Source: Pseudofabraea citricarpa
Lineage: Eukaryota > Ascomycota > Leotiomycetes > Helotiales > Dermateaceae
NCBI GenBank assembly: GCA_029641185.1
Contig: JAPWGK010000014.1
Coordinates: forward strand, 806,001-870,000
Direction: 5' to 3'
Length of the DNA: 64,000 bases
The translations under genes were made by a program, and so were the position numbers. The notes below the pieces were generated by a model. The model was given only the letters and a program-made list of their open reading frames with translations, did not search any database and was not told the origin of the DNA. Positions 46,589 through 62,589 of the stretch are shown in pieces (within the stretch, counting starts at the first letter, position 1; each line of letters starts with the position of its first letter).

Positions 46589-46847
46589 AAAATATCTTTT
46601 TTATTATTCTCGAATTAATATTACCTAGTAATAAATATTTTAATACTTTTATAATATAATAAACTTTTAAATTAAAAACTTTAGAGGATTTAAATAATAA
46701 TAAATAAAGCTTACTTAATAAATTTAATAAATATTAGTAAATATTAGAAAATATTCTCTTATAAATAAAAAACTAATTAAAGTTAATTAAGTAATTATTA
46801 AACTTATATTATTAATATTTATTAGTCTTTTACTTAGAACCTAATAA

Positions 46848-46911
46848 TCTTAGGTATAATTCTTAGGTTCTTTTAAATCCTAAGTATAATTCTTAGGTTC
46901 TTTTAAATCCT
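46848..46911. repeat. Short tandem duplication of about 32 bp
   Basis: Two near-identical copies of an AAGTATAATTCTTAGGTTC-type unit ending TTTTAAATCC, just outside the gypsy element. Confidence 0.75.
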
Positions 46912-47921
46912 TCTCTAAATCTTAGATCTCCTAGTATTACCTAAATATATTCCTAATAATAAAGTTTTAAACTAGATAATTTAATCTTAACTTTTAATAG
47001 ATTATATAATAACTTATATCTTATAAATATAATTAAAATTATAAATAAAATCAGGTAATTTATACGTCTAATATAAATATAAGTAAAAGGTAATATATTA
47101 AGAGGAAATAAAATAATTATAAATATTAAAGACTTAAAGTAAATAAAATAAGATAAAAGAAAGAAAAAGAAAGATATTTATTAAATTATAAATAATATTT
47201 AGAATAAGAAACTCTTATTTTATAATATTAATAATATTCTTATATAATTTTAGTTTTTATATAATTTAAAGAAAATAAGATTATATAATAAAATAATATA
47301 TTTAATATTTAATTTCTTTTTTAACTCGAGTATTTCTAAGATTATTACTAGAATTTTAATCGGCTTTATATTTAATAAGTTTTATAATACGACTTTATAT
47401 TATAATAAATTATTAGTAATATTTAGCTTTATTAAATAAAATAAATTTTATAATATTTATTATTATATATAATTAATTAATATAAGAATACTAAGGATTT
47501 AATAATTAATAATATATATTATTAGATAATAAGAAATACTTATAAGTATATTATAACTAATAAAATAAAGTTATTTATAGTTTATAGAAATATATAAAAT
47601 AAAAAAAGAATTATCTTAGCTTATAACTTAGATTTTACTAGTATCTTCTTCTTTTAATTAGTATTTTTCTTTTAATTAGTATTCTTTTTCTAATTAATAT
47701 TCGTTTATAAGTATATATTAGCCTCTTTTATATAAAATTATATAATATAAGATTATATTATATACTTAAGAGTATAATCTTTTTAGCTTTATTATTATAT
47801 CTAAGCTTAAGTAATATAATATCCCTTTTATTTTCTTATTACTTAACCCTTTAAGTAATTTTTCTAAGAAATTAATTTTATTATTAAAAGATAAGTCTTA
47901 ATTTTAATCGTTTATTATAAG

Positions 47922-47953
<32 letters not shown>

Positions 47954-47957
47954 CTTA

Positions 47958-48341
47958 GGGAAATTAATATTAGCTATTTAGATCGATTAAATAATAGATT
48001 ATATATTAACCTTTAGTAATAATAATAATATTCTTAGATAATAAAATTAAAGTTTTATTAGATTTAGCTAACTTATTAATTTCTAGGGAAGTTAATATTA
48101 GCTATCTAAATCGATTAAATAATAGATTATATATTAACTTCTAGTAATAATAATAATATTTTTAGATAATAAAACTAAAGTTTTATTAGATTTAATTAAC
48201 TTATTAATTTCTAGGGAAGTTAATATTAGTTATCTAAATTTATTAAATAATAAATTATATATTAATCTCTAGTAATAATAATAATATTCTTAAATAATAA
48301 AACTAAAGTTTTATTAGATTTAGCTAACTTATTAATTTTTA
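47958..48341. repeat. 128-bp tandem repeat, three copies
   Basis: Units begin GGGAA at 47958, 48086 and 48214, exactly 128 bp apart, and share the internal words ATTAAATAATAGATTATATATT and AGTAATAATAATAATAT in part. The third copy is the most diverged. Confidence 0.9.
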
Positions 48342-49554
48342 AGAAAGATATTATTTTATAATAATAATTTTTTAATATAAAACTTATTATAAAAGATAAT
48401 AAAAAATCTAATTATATTCGCTCTTAAAAGAATTTATTATATAATTTAATACGATTAGCTTTTAGTAGCTAGTTTTTCTAATTCTTAATTTTTATTTATA
48501 ACTTATTTATAAGCGTCTCTTAAATTATAAGAAGAAACTTATTATTAGAAAACTTAAGAAACTTATATAACTTATTAAACTTTTTCTTTCTTATTTACTT
48601 TTTTATAAAAGTTATAATTTAGAATATATAACTCTTAATAATAGCTTTTATATCTTATAAAAAAGCTAATTATTATTCTTATATTATTCCTAGAATATCT
48701 TAGTCTCTAAGTATTTTATATTCTTAATCTAGGCTTAGTCGTATATATTCTAATTATAAAGTTTCCTTAATAACTCTTAAAAGGTTTTATTATATACTAA
48801 GTTTTTAGTCTTTTATATTATTATTACTTATATCTAAATAAATAAACTAGATATTATTATTATAATTAAAATAATTTTATTTTCTATAAATATTATTTAT
48901 ATTTTATAATTAATATTATACTAATATTATAGTTTTATTCTTAGGTATCTAAGTATTTGATTTATATTTTCTTATAATAACTATAAATATTTATATTAAC
49001 CTAGAATATATATAATAATAAAAAAATACTTAGGATTAAAAGTATTATATAAATAAGAGCTAAAAAGATATATATAAAATATAAAGTATAATAAATATAC
49101 TTAATAAGTATAAGAGACGAATAAAAAAAGCTCTTATTTATTATAATTAAAGTATATAAAATCCTAAGTAATAAATTAATATTTATAAAAAATTAATTTC
49201 TTAAAAATAAAGATCTTTCATTTATAAAAATACTAATAAAAACTATAATACTAGTAATAAAACTTTAAATTAATATATTATCCTTAATTATAAGGATTAT
49301 TATATTAGTAATCTAGTTAATATTAATATTTATATTTAATATAAAGTATTTTATTATAATTATATTATTTAGTAAAAGAGAATATATATTAGTTATTAAA
49401 TATAACTTTATATTATTATCCTAAGATTAATAACTTATTAGACTTATATAAGAGGTCTTATAAATCTAAAGGATCTAATAGTTCTAGTAAATCTAGAAGA
49501 TTTCTAGGATCTAAAGGATTTATTAAAAAATAATTAATAAGAGGTAAGTTATTA

Positions 49555-49690
49555 GATTATTATAACTAAAGCGAATTATTAACTTATATTATAAATATTA
49601 TATATAATAATAACTTTTTCTCTTTTATAATATATTTATATTATAAATATTATACGTATTAATAACTTTTTCCCTTTTATAATATTAATT
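49555..49690. repeat. Tandem repeat of about 65 bp, two copies
   Basis: The segment TATAAATATTATA... AATAACTTTTTC(T/C)CTTTTATAATAT occurs twice in succession. Confidence 0.65.
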
Positions 49691-52600
49691 ATAATACTAA
49701 GAAGTTTATAAAATTATAATTTTAATTATTATCTTACTTTTAACTTTAGATTTATATAAGTTATTCTAACTCCTAAGGCTAAAATAATATAATAATAATT
49801 TATATAATATTATTAATATTATAATTATAAATACGACCTTAGTATATTCTCTTATATTTTATATATATCTAATAATTTATTTTAACTTTTTTTATTCTCT
49901 TATATTATATCTTTAATCTTACTTATTATAAGTATATCTTCGCTTATTAGTATAATTATAATTCTTATAAGTATAAATAAATAAACTTTAGGAAAGCTTA
50001 AGTTTATTCTTATACCTTAAAATAAAAATATAAAAAAAATTACTAGTAAATTTAAATTAACTTCTAAGAATTATTATTAATTTTATAATATTTATATTAT
50101 AAGTAAATATCTTTATTTATTCTTATAATAAATATAACCGATTAACTTTTTAGCCTAATAAATTTTATAATAAAAGAATCTTACTAGTAATATTTTTATA
50201 TTAAATACGTATTAGTCGTCCTAGTATTCTTATAATAAATCTTATTCTAATAATAATCTTTTATATTTGTTTATAATTATAATTTCTTTAATTATACTTA
50301 TAATCTTAGGCTTTTAATTAGACTTAGGTCGAGTTATTACTTCTTATTCTTAAATTATTTTATAATCTTAAATTATCTTATATTCTTAAATTACTTTTTA
50401 TACGCGAGCTTTTTCTAATATAAAAACGATAATTATTTTATAAGAATATATTTATAATAATACGCTTTCTAATAATTTCTTAGTCTTATATATTTCTAGA
50501 GATATTATTATTATATTAGAAAACTTAGTCGAATTTAAGATAATATAAGAAATTCTTTTATTTTATATCTACTAAAATATTAAGATAAAAGAAAATAAAA
50601 TTATAAAGAAACTTCTTTTAATAAAAAATAACCTAATATAATAATATATATTTTATCTTAAGATTAAAAAAATCTAAGTATACTTAGAAGCTAAAATAAG
50701 TTTATATAAGAGAAACTAGATAATAAGAAAAGTATAAGATTATAATTTAATTTCTTTAAGGGAACTAATAAAGTTATAAGTTATAATAATAACTATTATA
50801 TTAGATAAATTAGTATATTAGAATACTAGTAAAATATAATTTATTAAGAATTTTAAGACGAATTTATAATCTATAAATTAACTTTTTTTAAACTAAGAAA
50901 AAAATATCTTTAAATATAATCTTATTAATACTAATATATTTATATATATCCTAAGGTAATATTATTTATACTTTAATTATTATATTAACTTTAAGGTAAA
51001 ATATTAAGTATTAGTTAATATTTACTAAGATTAACTTACTAAAAAAAATAATATTACTTAGTTAGTTAATTAGAGGCGCTTTTTAGACGTTTTTATTAGT
51101 AATAACTTTAATATATTCTTTTAGTTATAAATATATAACCTAGGGTATATTTATATTTATTTAACTTAAATATACTTATTTTTTATATAATATAAAGTTA
51201 ACTAAAAGTATTATAAGAAATATACCCTATTACTTATAATCTTTTAAATCTAATAAAAAGTTAAATTAGCTTTTATATAAGTAGTCTTTTAATTTTTAAG
51301 TAACTTATTATTATATATTTTATTTTAATATATTTTAGTAAACTTTTATTATACTAATATAAATCTATTAGGTCTTATAAATCTACTAGGTTTATTAAAT
51401 CTTCTAGGTTTTATAAATCTCTTAGGTTTTCTAGATATATAAAAATTAACTTAAGTATAATAAACTTAGAATATTAAAGTTAAATATAATAATTAACCTA
51501 GTAAAAAGAAAGAATATAAATCTAATATATATAAGATAAAGTTAAATAAATTATAAATTATATTCGTTTACTTTTATTTTTAGAAGTAATTTTACTTATA
51601 ATTTTATTACTTCTAGTAAAATATAAATATATAATTAACTTATTTTATTTAATAGCTTTATCTCTTTTATTATACTCGTATAAATAAATAAAAAGTATAA
51701 TAAGTTTTATCTTAAACTTAGAGAATTATATTAAATTTAACTAATAATAAGTAAAATACTTAATTATAATAAAGAAAAGTTATATATTAGAAATAATATA
51801 AGAATAAGTAACTTAAAATATAATATAAGTTATAAATATTTTATAAAAGTAAAATAAGATATTATAATATAATTTATATACTAGTATTATATTATTAAAC
51901 TTTTCTTTTATTATATCCTTAATATATATATATTAATATAATTATTATACTAGTAGTTAGTATAATATCTTTTTATTCCTTTTATAATAATATATATTAA
52001 GTATAAACTAAATACTTTTAATTATTTATACTTCTTATATCTCTCTTATTATTTAATTCTCTTAACTTAGGCGTATAAAAACTTTAGATTTTTTTATATT
52101 ATTATATCTTCTAGTTATAAGGAATTAAGCTTTATTATATATAAAGGTTAAAGAATAAGAGTATATTATATTAGAAGGTAAAAGAAAATTTCTACTAATA
52201 ATAATATTATAATTATTATATTAGTAGTTAATAAAATAAAAATATATAAGATTTTTAAGGCTATTAGCTAAAGAATTATTAATCTTTTATCGTTCTTAGT
52301 ATAAAATATTTACTAGGAATTAAGACATTTTATAAAACTAATAGATAATAAAAGGTTTATTATTTTTATAATTTATAACTTATAATATTACTCTAGAGAC
52401 TTTTCTTAAACTTTAATTACTAAGTTACTAGAAGATATTAGTTTTAGTTAATTCTTTATTATATCTAGATAAATATTTTTATTATATATATATAATAAAT
52501 TATTTTAATTAATTACTTCTTTTAGCTTTAATATAATATTATTAATTATATTATTAGAAGTATTAATAATATATTTATTAAAGAAATATTTATTCTAAAA

Positions 52601-52754
52601 GTCGAATTTTAGAGTTTTTAAATCTAATATTACTTCTTTTATATTTATATTTAATAAAATCGTATAAAAGTTCTTATTATAATATATTATAAAACCTTAA
52701 GTATATATTCTTTTTATTAGATATAAAGTATTTTTAAGTATAATAACTAAGCGA

Positions 52755-52975
52755 AGCTTATATAATTTCGTATTATAATATATTAGTAGATTATCTAGAA
52801 TAACTTTTTATTAGAAGATAATATATTTTATCTTAATAAAAAAATAATATTTATATAATTTTATATTATAATATACTAGCGGATTATCTAAAGTAACCTT
52901 TTATTAGAAGATAATATATTTTATCTAGATAAAAAAGTAATACTTATATAATTTTATATTATAATATATTTATAT
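52755..52975. repeat. Tandem repeat of about 96 bp, 2.3 copies
   Basis: Copies starting near 52755, 52851 and 52944 share TTATATAATTT(C/T)(G/A)TATTATAATATA and the following GATTATCTA-rich segment. Confidence 0.85.
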
Positions 52976-55900
52976 ATTTTAGATTATAACTAATAAAAAG
53001 TATTTTTATATATTACTTAAAACGTGTAATTAATAAATTAAAAGCTAATAATTCTAAAAAGCTAATATATTTTTTTAATATAATATAATATAATATATAA
53101 TATATAATTTAATATAATAATTAAATTTATAAGAAAGATATATTTCTAAGTATTAGATTTAATAAGGCTAAGGAATTTATAAGATTTCTAAGATCTAATA
53201 GATTTCTTAAATTATATAAATATAAGGTTATAAGAGCTAGCTTTTTATTATATTACTCGCTTAATAATATTTAAGTATATTTTTTCTAGTTAAAAACTTA
53301 TAACTAAATAAAAATAAATAATTTATTATACTTTTTTATTTTACTAAATAATAGATTTTTTAAAAAAAAAGATATTAATTTTTAGAGATTCGAAACTTAA
53401 AAAATCTAAGAGAAAATAATTTCTTTATTATATAAAAAAACTTTAATAAAAGTAAAATAAATACTTTCGACTTTTTTAAAAGAAAGAAAATAAAGCAAAA
53501 ATTAATAAATAAATAAATATAATATATATTTAATTAAACTTTTTTTAATAAATAAAACTTATATTCTAAATTATTTAGAGATTTATACTAGGTAATAATA
53601 AATAATTAATTTATAATATAAAAGTTATTACCTAAATTATAAGGCCTAAAGAAATTTACTTTTAGTTTTACTTTTAATAGAAAGATAAAATAAACTTAAA
53701 TATTATTATATTTAATTTTATATCTTATATATATTAGACTAATATAATACTTTTATAAAAAACTTTATTATATATAAGTATTATCTTATCTTTTAACTTT
53801 AGTTTTTACTAATAAAATAAATAACTAGTAATATTATAATAATATTTATACGCGACTTTTTTATTATTAATAAAGCTTTTATTAATTAAGATATATAATA
53901 CGAAAATCTTTTATATCTAAAAAGTTTAATTATAAATAATTATTAGATTCGACCTAAGGAAACTAAATTAGATATTATTCTTTCGATTAATAAGAAGCTT
54001 TATAAACTTAGCTAAACCTATAAAAAAGAGATAAATAAACTTAAATATAAAAATAAAATTAAAAATAATCGATTAATATAAAAGATATAAAAGTATCTTA
54101 TAAATCTTTATATTAGTTTAAAATATATAATAAATAGCTTTAATAAATTTTATTAAATAAAAAGAGAGAATATATTAAAAGAAGAATTATAAAAGAATTA
54201 TAAGTATAAAATAAAATATTTTAGAAAATAATAAAAATAACTTTCTTAAGAGGAAAAAAATAAATATAAGAATTTTATAATTATATTATTAGATCCTAAG
54301 AACTTAAAGCTCTTTATAAAAAAGTAATAAAAAGCTTAAAAAGCTTATAATTATATCTTAAATTCCTAGAGAAAAAAAGCGTTTAAAAAACTTAATAAAG
54401 CTATAAGTTTTACTTATTATAATATTAATATTATTATACTAATTAAAATAACTTAATAAACTTATAATTATAAAGTTCGAAGTATTTACTATTATAATAG
54501 ATTTAATTACTAATAATATATAAGATTACTCGAATATATTTATATTATCTTATATAAAGTATTTTATTAATATTATATAAACTAAGAGATAAAAACTTAA
54601 CTAGTTTTAAGTATTTATTATAATAAATAAATATTATATAAAGAATAAGAATAAGAAAGTAATTCTTAATAATATTTATATTAAGATTAAGTTTATTTTT
54701 TTAATTATAATAATTATATTAATACTTACTAATATTATTATTTATTTTAACTAAGATATCTTATAATAAAAAGTAAGATAATTACTTATAAATATATTAA
54801 ATATAATTAGCTTATAAAATTATAATAAACAAAAACGATTCTTATTAGTAAGTATTTTAGTTATTTACTTAAGTAAAAAAAGCTTAAACTTAATTATTAT
54901 TATAAATAATTTTACTTTAGATTAAAATATAAATTTAACTTAAAAGCTAATATCTTTTAGTTAGGTATTTAAACTTATAACTAAATTATTATTAGCTACG
55001 ATTTATAAAATATTATTAAATAAGCAGATTTATTTATAACTAAACTAGATATTTTTATCTAATATTCTAGTAAACTTATAAAAAGTTTCTTTAATCTTTT
55101 TACTTTCTTTTTTCTTATTTAATCTTTCCTTATAAATTAATAATAATATAAGGAAAAGCGTATATATTTAGTATCTAGCTTTAATTTTATTAAATATTAT
55201 AAATATTTTTATAAAAAGAATATAAAAATAAATTATATTTTTTCTTTTTATTTATTTTTTATTTAACTTTAGGGGTTCGTATATTTTTATATTATTTTTT
55301 ATTTATTTATTATTAGATATTTTTAAATTATAAAATTCTAAGTATTTATAATTTATTATTTAATATAAAATAATAACTAAGTAACTTATTTATTATTAAT
55401 AAATTAATTATAAGTAAAATAATATATATATTATCTTTAAAGCTTATATAAACTCTTTATATTAAGAGATTTTAAAAATCTAGGAGATCTAAGAGATCTA
55501 CTAGATCTAATAAATCTCTTAGATTTACTAAGCCTAATATTAGACTTATATCTTTTAGATAATAATATCTTCTAATTTAAGATTATTTAAAATAATCTAG
55601 TAATATTATTATAAGGTATAAATTAATTATATAAGATAAAAAAGCTTATTAATATACTAGAGTATTTTAATATAATATAAAATTATTTTTTATTAACTAA
55701 GCTATAAACTTATTATAATTTCTATAAAATTATAATTACCTCTTAGCTTATTAAAATTAATAAGTATTATCTTAGTAAATCGTATAAAAGATATTATTTT
55801 TAAAAGCTTCTTAGTAATAATAAAAGCTAAGTAATATCTTATAACTCCTTTTACTTTATATAAATAACCTTATAATTATTTATTATATATTTTACTTTTA

Positions 55901-58900
55901 TATTAGGTTAAATTAAATTAATAGTCGGATTTATATTTACTTTAATATATTTTATATTTTCTTATAACTTAAGAATTTTTACTTATATATAATAAGTATA
56001 ATAAAATAAATAAGAATAAATTATATTAACCTTATACTTCTTAATACGATTATTATTTATAAAAATATTTTTAAGGATATTATTATTAAGCTATAAAATA
56101 TTAATATTAAATTAATTTCGTTTTTTTTTAAAGATAAGAAATATATTAAATTACTTTAGATATATATTCTTTTTATAAGTAATTACTCTTAGTAAACTTT
56201 AGTAATATTATATATTCTCTTAGCTTCCTAGTACTTTTTCTTAGTAGCCTTTTATTTTAACTAAGATTTTTATAATTTAAGAATCGTAACTAAATTATCT
56301 AGGTTTATCTTAATTAATATATTAATAATCTTAACCTAATTATCTAAGTATTATTTTAATCTCTTAAGAAATATATCTAATAATAAGGTAATTAGGTTAA
56401 TCGTATTAGGTACTAAGTACTAGAAATAATTATTCGCGCGTATAATAATTCTAGAATTATTTACTAGGATATATATCTTATTTTTAATACTTTAAGAAGT
56501 CTATTAATTAGAAGATTAATATATTATAACTAAGGTTACTAGTATATTAGTTATATCTAATCTTATTATATCGTTCGTTTTAGAGTTAAAAGAAAAAATA
56601 TCTAAAGACTTAGGTATAATTTCTCTTATAAGTATAATTTTAATATATAAGAAATATTATAATTTTATTAATTAGCTTAATAATAAGATTAAAGTCTAAG
56701 AATTAACTTATATAATTAAATAACTTATTATTAGATATACTTAGGATCTTTAACTAATATATTAGTAATATATTTATTATATAAAAAGACGAACTTTATA
56801 AATATTAGATAAAAAGAAATCTAAGGCGTATTATATATAATATATATTCTAATAAAGAAAAACTTAAGTTAAGATATATTTATAACTCTAAGAATAAATA
56901 TAAGTTTTATATACTAAAAATATAATTTATTACTAATATTTGATTTAAGAAAACTTATCTAATATCTTATAACTAAGTATCTTAAATAAAATATCTCTAG
57001 AAAGAAATTTACTATTAATATAATTTATAAAAAACTATAAATAACTAAACGATTTTAGTAGTTCTAGTAATTCTAGTAATTTATAAATACTAATATAAAT
57101 AAATATATAATTAGTTATTAAAATTTATTTTACTTTTATTAGTAATATAATAATAATCTTTAAAAGAGAATACTTTCTAATTATACGATTCTTTTTATTA
57201 TTCCTAATTATTAACTTTTATACTAAGTTTAATTATATATAATTAAGCTAGTATTTATAATAGTTTTAAAAGTAAAGAAAATATATTATAAGAAATTATA
57301 AGTAATTCTAGTATTATAATTAGATAAAATATTTTTCGATTATATTAAAGCCTAGGTATAAGAATAATATCTTTAAATAAGCTAAGAATATAATCTAAAG
57401 TCGAGCCTAGAGTTTAATAATACGCTTATAAAATTAGTTACTAAGAAGCTTATTATTAGAAAGTTTAGTTATAATAATATAAGATAAAAGATAAGATATT
57501 AAATTCTAAAAGCGACTAATATTTATATTATACGTAAGATATAAGAATAAAACCTAATAAGTAAAACTAAGAAAATAAAATATATAAAATATAAGATAAT
57601 TTATTTTTATCTTAAGCTTAATATTTAATCTCTAATAAAACTAAAAGAAAAAGTTTAATATTTAGATTTCTTATACTTATATAAGAATAAAATAAATATT
57701 TATATTAGAGTAAAAAAACGCGTAATATATATAAAATCTTATTTTATAAAATATAATAATAAAATTATTTAAGAGTTATAAATAATATTATAACTCGAAT
57801 TAAATTAAGATAAAAGATAATAAAAACTTTTAGCTTAAGTATTAGTATTATATTCTTCTAATATTTATACTTAGCTAGATTCGATTATTATAATTATTTA
57901 ATAAATATACTTTAATAAAACTTTTAATAAATATATAACTTTATTTTATAATAAAATATTAGTAACCTTTTAGTTTAATCTTATTTATTCGAGCGAATTC
58001 TTCCTTTTAATTATAATATTTAATTTATCTTCTTTTTTTTTATCTTTTTTATCTTTTTTACTACTTATTTTTTTTTCTTTTTTTACTTTTATATAAACGT
58101 TTTAAATTATAATAAGAAAGTAGAAAAGAGAAGAAATAAATAATATTTATAAGGTTAATTTACTAGCTTATTCGTATTTATATTATTAATCTTAGATCTT
58201 ATATTTATTTATAAAAATCCTTTTTATTTTTAGAAGAAATATCTTAAATAATAATTAATATTTCCTTAGAAGTATATAATTTATTTACGTCTTATAAGTT
58301 CTTAGATTATTAAAGTTTAACTCTTTAAAAATACTTGCCTTTTATTAGCTTTATAAGATATAATTTGAAACTTAGGGTAACTTAATAATAACTTAATAAA
58401 TCTTATTAGCTTTATATATATATTAAACGAGTTATATAAGATATATTAGAATATTATTTGGTTTATATTATATTTATTTACTCTAAGAATTAGGGAATAT
58501 ATTATATTATTATAAAAAATAATCTTATACTAGGATTTTAGTTAGTTTAATTTTAGATTTTAGACTTCTTAAATTATTATTTAATTATATATATTTACCT
58601 AGGAATTTATAAGATAAAATTCTTTTCTTTTATATACTAGTATTTACTTTTATTATTATATTTATTCTAATTATTAGGGGAGTATTTTAGTTATATAAAT
58701 ATAACTTTCTAATATATTTATATATTAAATAATATTAAAAGTAATACTTATATATAACTCTTTAGCTTAATATATTCTTATATTTTTTAGGTAATTATAT
58801 ACTAGTTATAAATTAAATAAATTTATAATTAACTAGTTAACTTTTTAATTTTATAACTTACTAGCTTACTTTATAATCGCGCGAGTATAATACCTAAGAA

Positions 58901-61900
58901 TATAATAGATCTAAGAGATCTTTTAGATAATAGAAATCTCTAAGATCCTTAAAATATATTTATTTTATAATTCTAAGTTCTTAAACTAATAATCTAATAA
59001 ATCTCTTAGATTTAATAAATCTAATAAATCTAGTAAGTTAGTCGAACCTATAAGATTTATACGTATAACTTAAATTTTAGGTATAACTTATATATTTATA
59101 TTTATATTTACGTCTACTAATATAAACTTACTTAAATATTAGCTACTTACTTAGGTATTTTATTATTAAAAACACGTTTTTAATTATAATTATATCTTCT
59201 AGAAAGATTATAAAAAGTCGCCTAATATATTAAAGTTATAAATATTAAGTAAAAATTAATCTAATAGGTTATTATTAAGAATAATATATAATAATATTAT
59301 AAGGCTACGTACTCTTAAATAATTATCTTTAGCTTAGATATAATATTTAATTTATAATAGAATTTAATCTTATAAATACTTTTACTATTAAAAGCTATAA
59401 TAATACTTATATTATTTTTAACCTAGATAATATTAATATAAAATCTAAGTTTAATATTATAAATATTATTAAAAAGAAGTATTATTATAATATATAAAAT
59501 TATCTTTTATCTTAAAAATATTAGTTAAAAGTTTATTTTATTTTTACTTAAATTATATTAAATAATATACTAATATAATACTTAAACCTTACCTAGTATT
59601 TATAGAAAATTATTTAAGTATTTTATATTAGCTAAGAAGGTTAATAGATATTATCTTAGTAAACTTATTTTTAATTTTAATAAAATTTATATATTATAAT
59701 ATTCCTTATTATATTTATTCTAAATCCTTAGTAAACTATCTTATTAGTATTAGCTTTTTCCTTACTTATAAGACTTATTTTCCTACTTTTTATAAGTATT
59801 TAATAAGCTATAATTTAATTATTTTCTAGCTTTTATTTATACCTAAGTAATATTCTCTCTTAAGTTTATTAAATTCTTTTATAATATTATAATAATTAAT
59901 AAAATTTTAAAATACGCTTAAGTATATAAACTTTAATAATTTCTTAACTAATAATTATTAGTTCTTATAATTAATCTTAAGAAGAGATAAAAGTATATTT
60001 ATTTTATATAAATTAGATCTACTAAGTATAATACTTTGATTTTTAATAAAAAACTAAGGATTATATTAAAAGACTAGAAATCGTTTAATTATCTTATCTT
60101 ATTTTATTTATTATACTTTTATTACCTTAGAGATTATCTTAGAAGCTTTTAGTTATATATTTTTAGTATTAATAATAATATATAATAATATTATAAGAAA
60201 GATAAAAGCTAATATCTAATATTTTATAAGAAACTATTAATATTAATATTTATTAATAATTCGATCGATTTAGATCTTAAGCTTTTTAATACGAATCTTA
60301 TATAAAAGAATATTCTTATTTTATACTTAGATATTTCTAAAAACTAATAATCTTAAGAATTTACTTTTATAAGTAATATTAATTATATTATATAACTTAT
60401 TTAAAGTTTTAATTTTTTTACTTAGTTATTATTACTTACTTTAGTATCCTCTAAAATAATTAGAAATAATTATAAGAACTTTTTTATTATTATAAAATTT
60501 AATAAAAAGTTATAAGAGAAAACTAAAAAGTTTAATAACTTAGACTAAACTAGCTTAATAAACCTTTATTATTAGTATAAAAGTTATTATAAGCTATTAA
60601 ATATATATTAAAATAAGAAATTCTTTTATAATATTTATTTACTTAAGAGAATTTTTAAGTTATTTCCTAAAGATACGTTTATTATTATATAATATAATAT
60701 TAGATATTAATTTATATTATACTTTAAGTTAAAAGAGCTAAATCTTATTAAATATATAAGATTTATAATAAACGCGTTTTATTATTATACTTATACTCTT
60801 AACTATTAACTAGAATATAATCTTTTATATATATATAACCTAGGATTATTTAATAATAAAAAAGTTAAAAGAGATTAATCTTTTAAATTATACTTAGTTA
60901 TAATATATTATATCTTAATAATAAAATATTATAAAATACTTTTTTCTTTATAAATAATATACTAAAGTTAATTATAATAATAAGAACTTAGTAAGACTCT
61001 TAATATAAAATACTAAAAGGCTAAAAAGAAACTTTAAGAATCTAATATAATACTTAATAAAATTCGTGTAAATTTAATTAAAAAGAATATCTTATAAATA
61101 TTATCTAATCTTTATAATATTTTATTCGACTTTATATAATATTAATAAGAGTAATTTTAGAAATAAGTTCGTTTATAATAAAACTATTAATAAAGCTTAT
61201 TATATATATCTCTTAATAAAGTTTTATATAATAAAAAAGATATTATAAAGCGATTTAAAAAGTAAAAAGCTAAAGGCTTTAATATTAATCGCTTTTCTTT
61301 AGTTATAAGAAAATAATACTCTAGTATATTAAGATTATTTTACGATCTAAAAAATAATATTATTAAAAGAATCGAAATAAAACTTATTAAGTATTAATAA
61401 GTTTAAGAAAATTAAAAAGTTAAATCCTAGAATTAAATATAATATATATATAATTATATTTAGTTTAAACTTTATAATAAAATTATATAATTATAATATT
61501 AGGTTATATCTCAAATCTAAAAATTTTAAAATATTAAGATTTATCTTAATATTTATAAAATAAGAAAAGCGATAAATTATATAATTATATTATATAAAAG
61601 ATTATCTCTTATAAAAATATAAGCTAAATAAATAAAAAAGCTTATTCTTTAGTTATTAGATAATAATAATCGACCTAAATTTATTAATTTTTAGACTTTT
61701 AATCTTAGGAATCTTAAGGAAACTTTAAGTTAAATATTATAAAACTATAAATTAATATACTAGAAAGACTTAATAAATATAAAAGTAATATCCTAAGGTA
61801 TATTTTAGAGTTATACGAAAAATAAAATATATTAATTATCTGATTATATAAAAATATTAACTAATACTCTAAAGCCGACTTTTCTTAAAATTATATTAAA

Positions 61901-62589
61901 TAATATTTTTATATTACGTAATATTAATACTAAGTTCTATTATATAAAAGCTTCTAAAAAGTTAAAGATCTTAAAAATAAAATAATACTAGTTAATAATA
62001 TAAACTATAAAAAAGCTTTATATTTTTACCTAAGTATTTAAATAACTAAAACTTTTAGTATTTCCTTATAAAATATTATTATTATAACTTTTTTAAGATA
62101 ATATTATAATAAATACGAATATATAAAAATATAATTCGAATCTTATATCTTTAAATAAAAAGAAATAACTTTTAGGTAAATAAATCTTAATTTAACTCTA
62201 AATTATATTAATTCTTTTTAGATATAATATTAATAATAATAATATTATTATCTTCTTTCTTTTTACTAGATACTTCTAATAATTATAAGAGATTATATAC
62301 CCTATTAAAACCTTTAATATTAGACTAAATAATAACTAAAATAAAATTATCTAATAATAAGAGTAAGATTAATAAAAAAGTATTAGAAGAAATTATTAAA
62401 AGAATATAAAAGTTATTAAATAATATATAAAATACCTTTAATATAATAAATAAAATTCTCTTAGATTACTCTTATATAAGATAATAATTATAAACCCTCT
62501 TATAATATTTTTATTTAAATATTACTTTATAAAATAATAATTTAAATTTTAAATATAAAAATCTTTTAGGTTTTTTATATCTTTTAGAT

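Larger units (their letters stand above)
40244..46593 (-). mobile_element. Complete Ty3/gypsy LTR retrotransposon, RIP-inactivated
   Basis: The element proper is 40249-46588 (6.34 kb), flanked by the 5-bp target duplication AAAAT at 40244-40248 and 46589-46593. The LTRs at 40249-40594 and 46242-46588 are nearly identical. Each starts TA and ends TA, as expected from RIP of TG...CA. On the minus strand the order is a gag zinc knuckle at 44636-44677 in exact CX2CX4HX4C spacing but with Cys and His codons turned to TAT (Tyr), then reverse transcriptase at about 43.0-43.3 kb with Y-I-N-N at 43051-43062 where active enzymes have Y-x-D-D. An RNase H/integrase-like remainder lies further left. A polypurine tract lies at 40598-40607 (minus), next to the 3' LTR. 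Many stop codons interrupt all frames; the element is dead. Confidence 0.88.

Noticed and set aside
53870..54520. Purine-rich plus strand suggesting another decayed transposon ORF
   Set aside because: Strand asymmetry only; no motif or terminal repeat could be identified.
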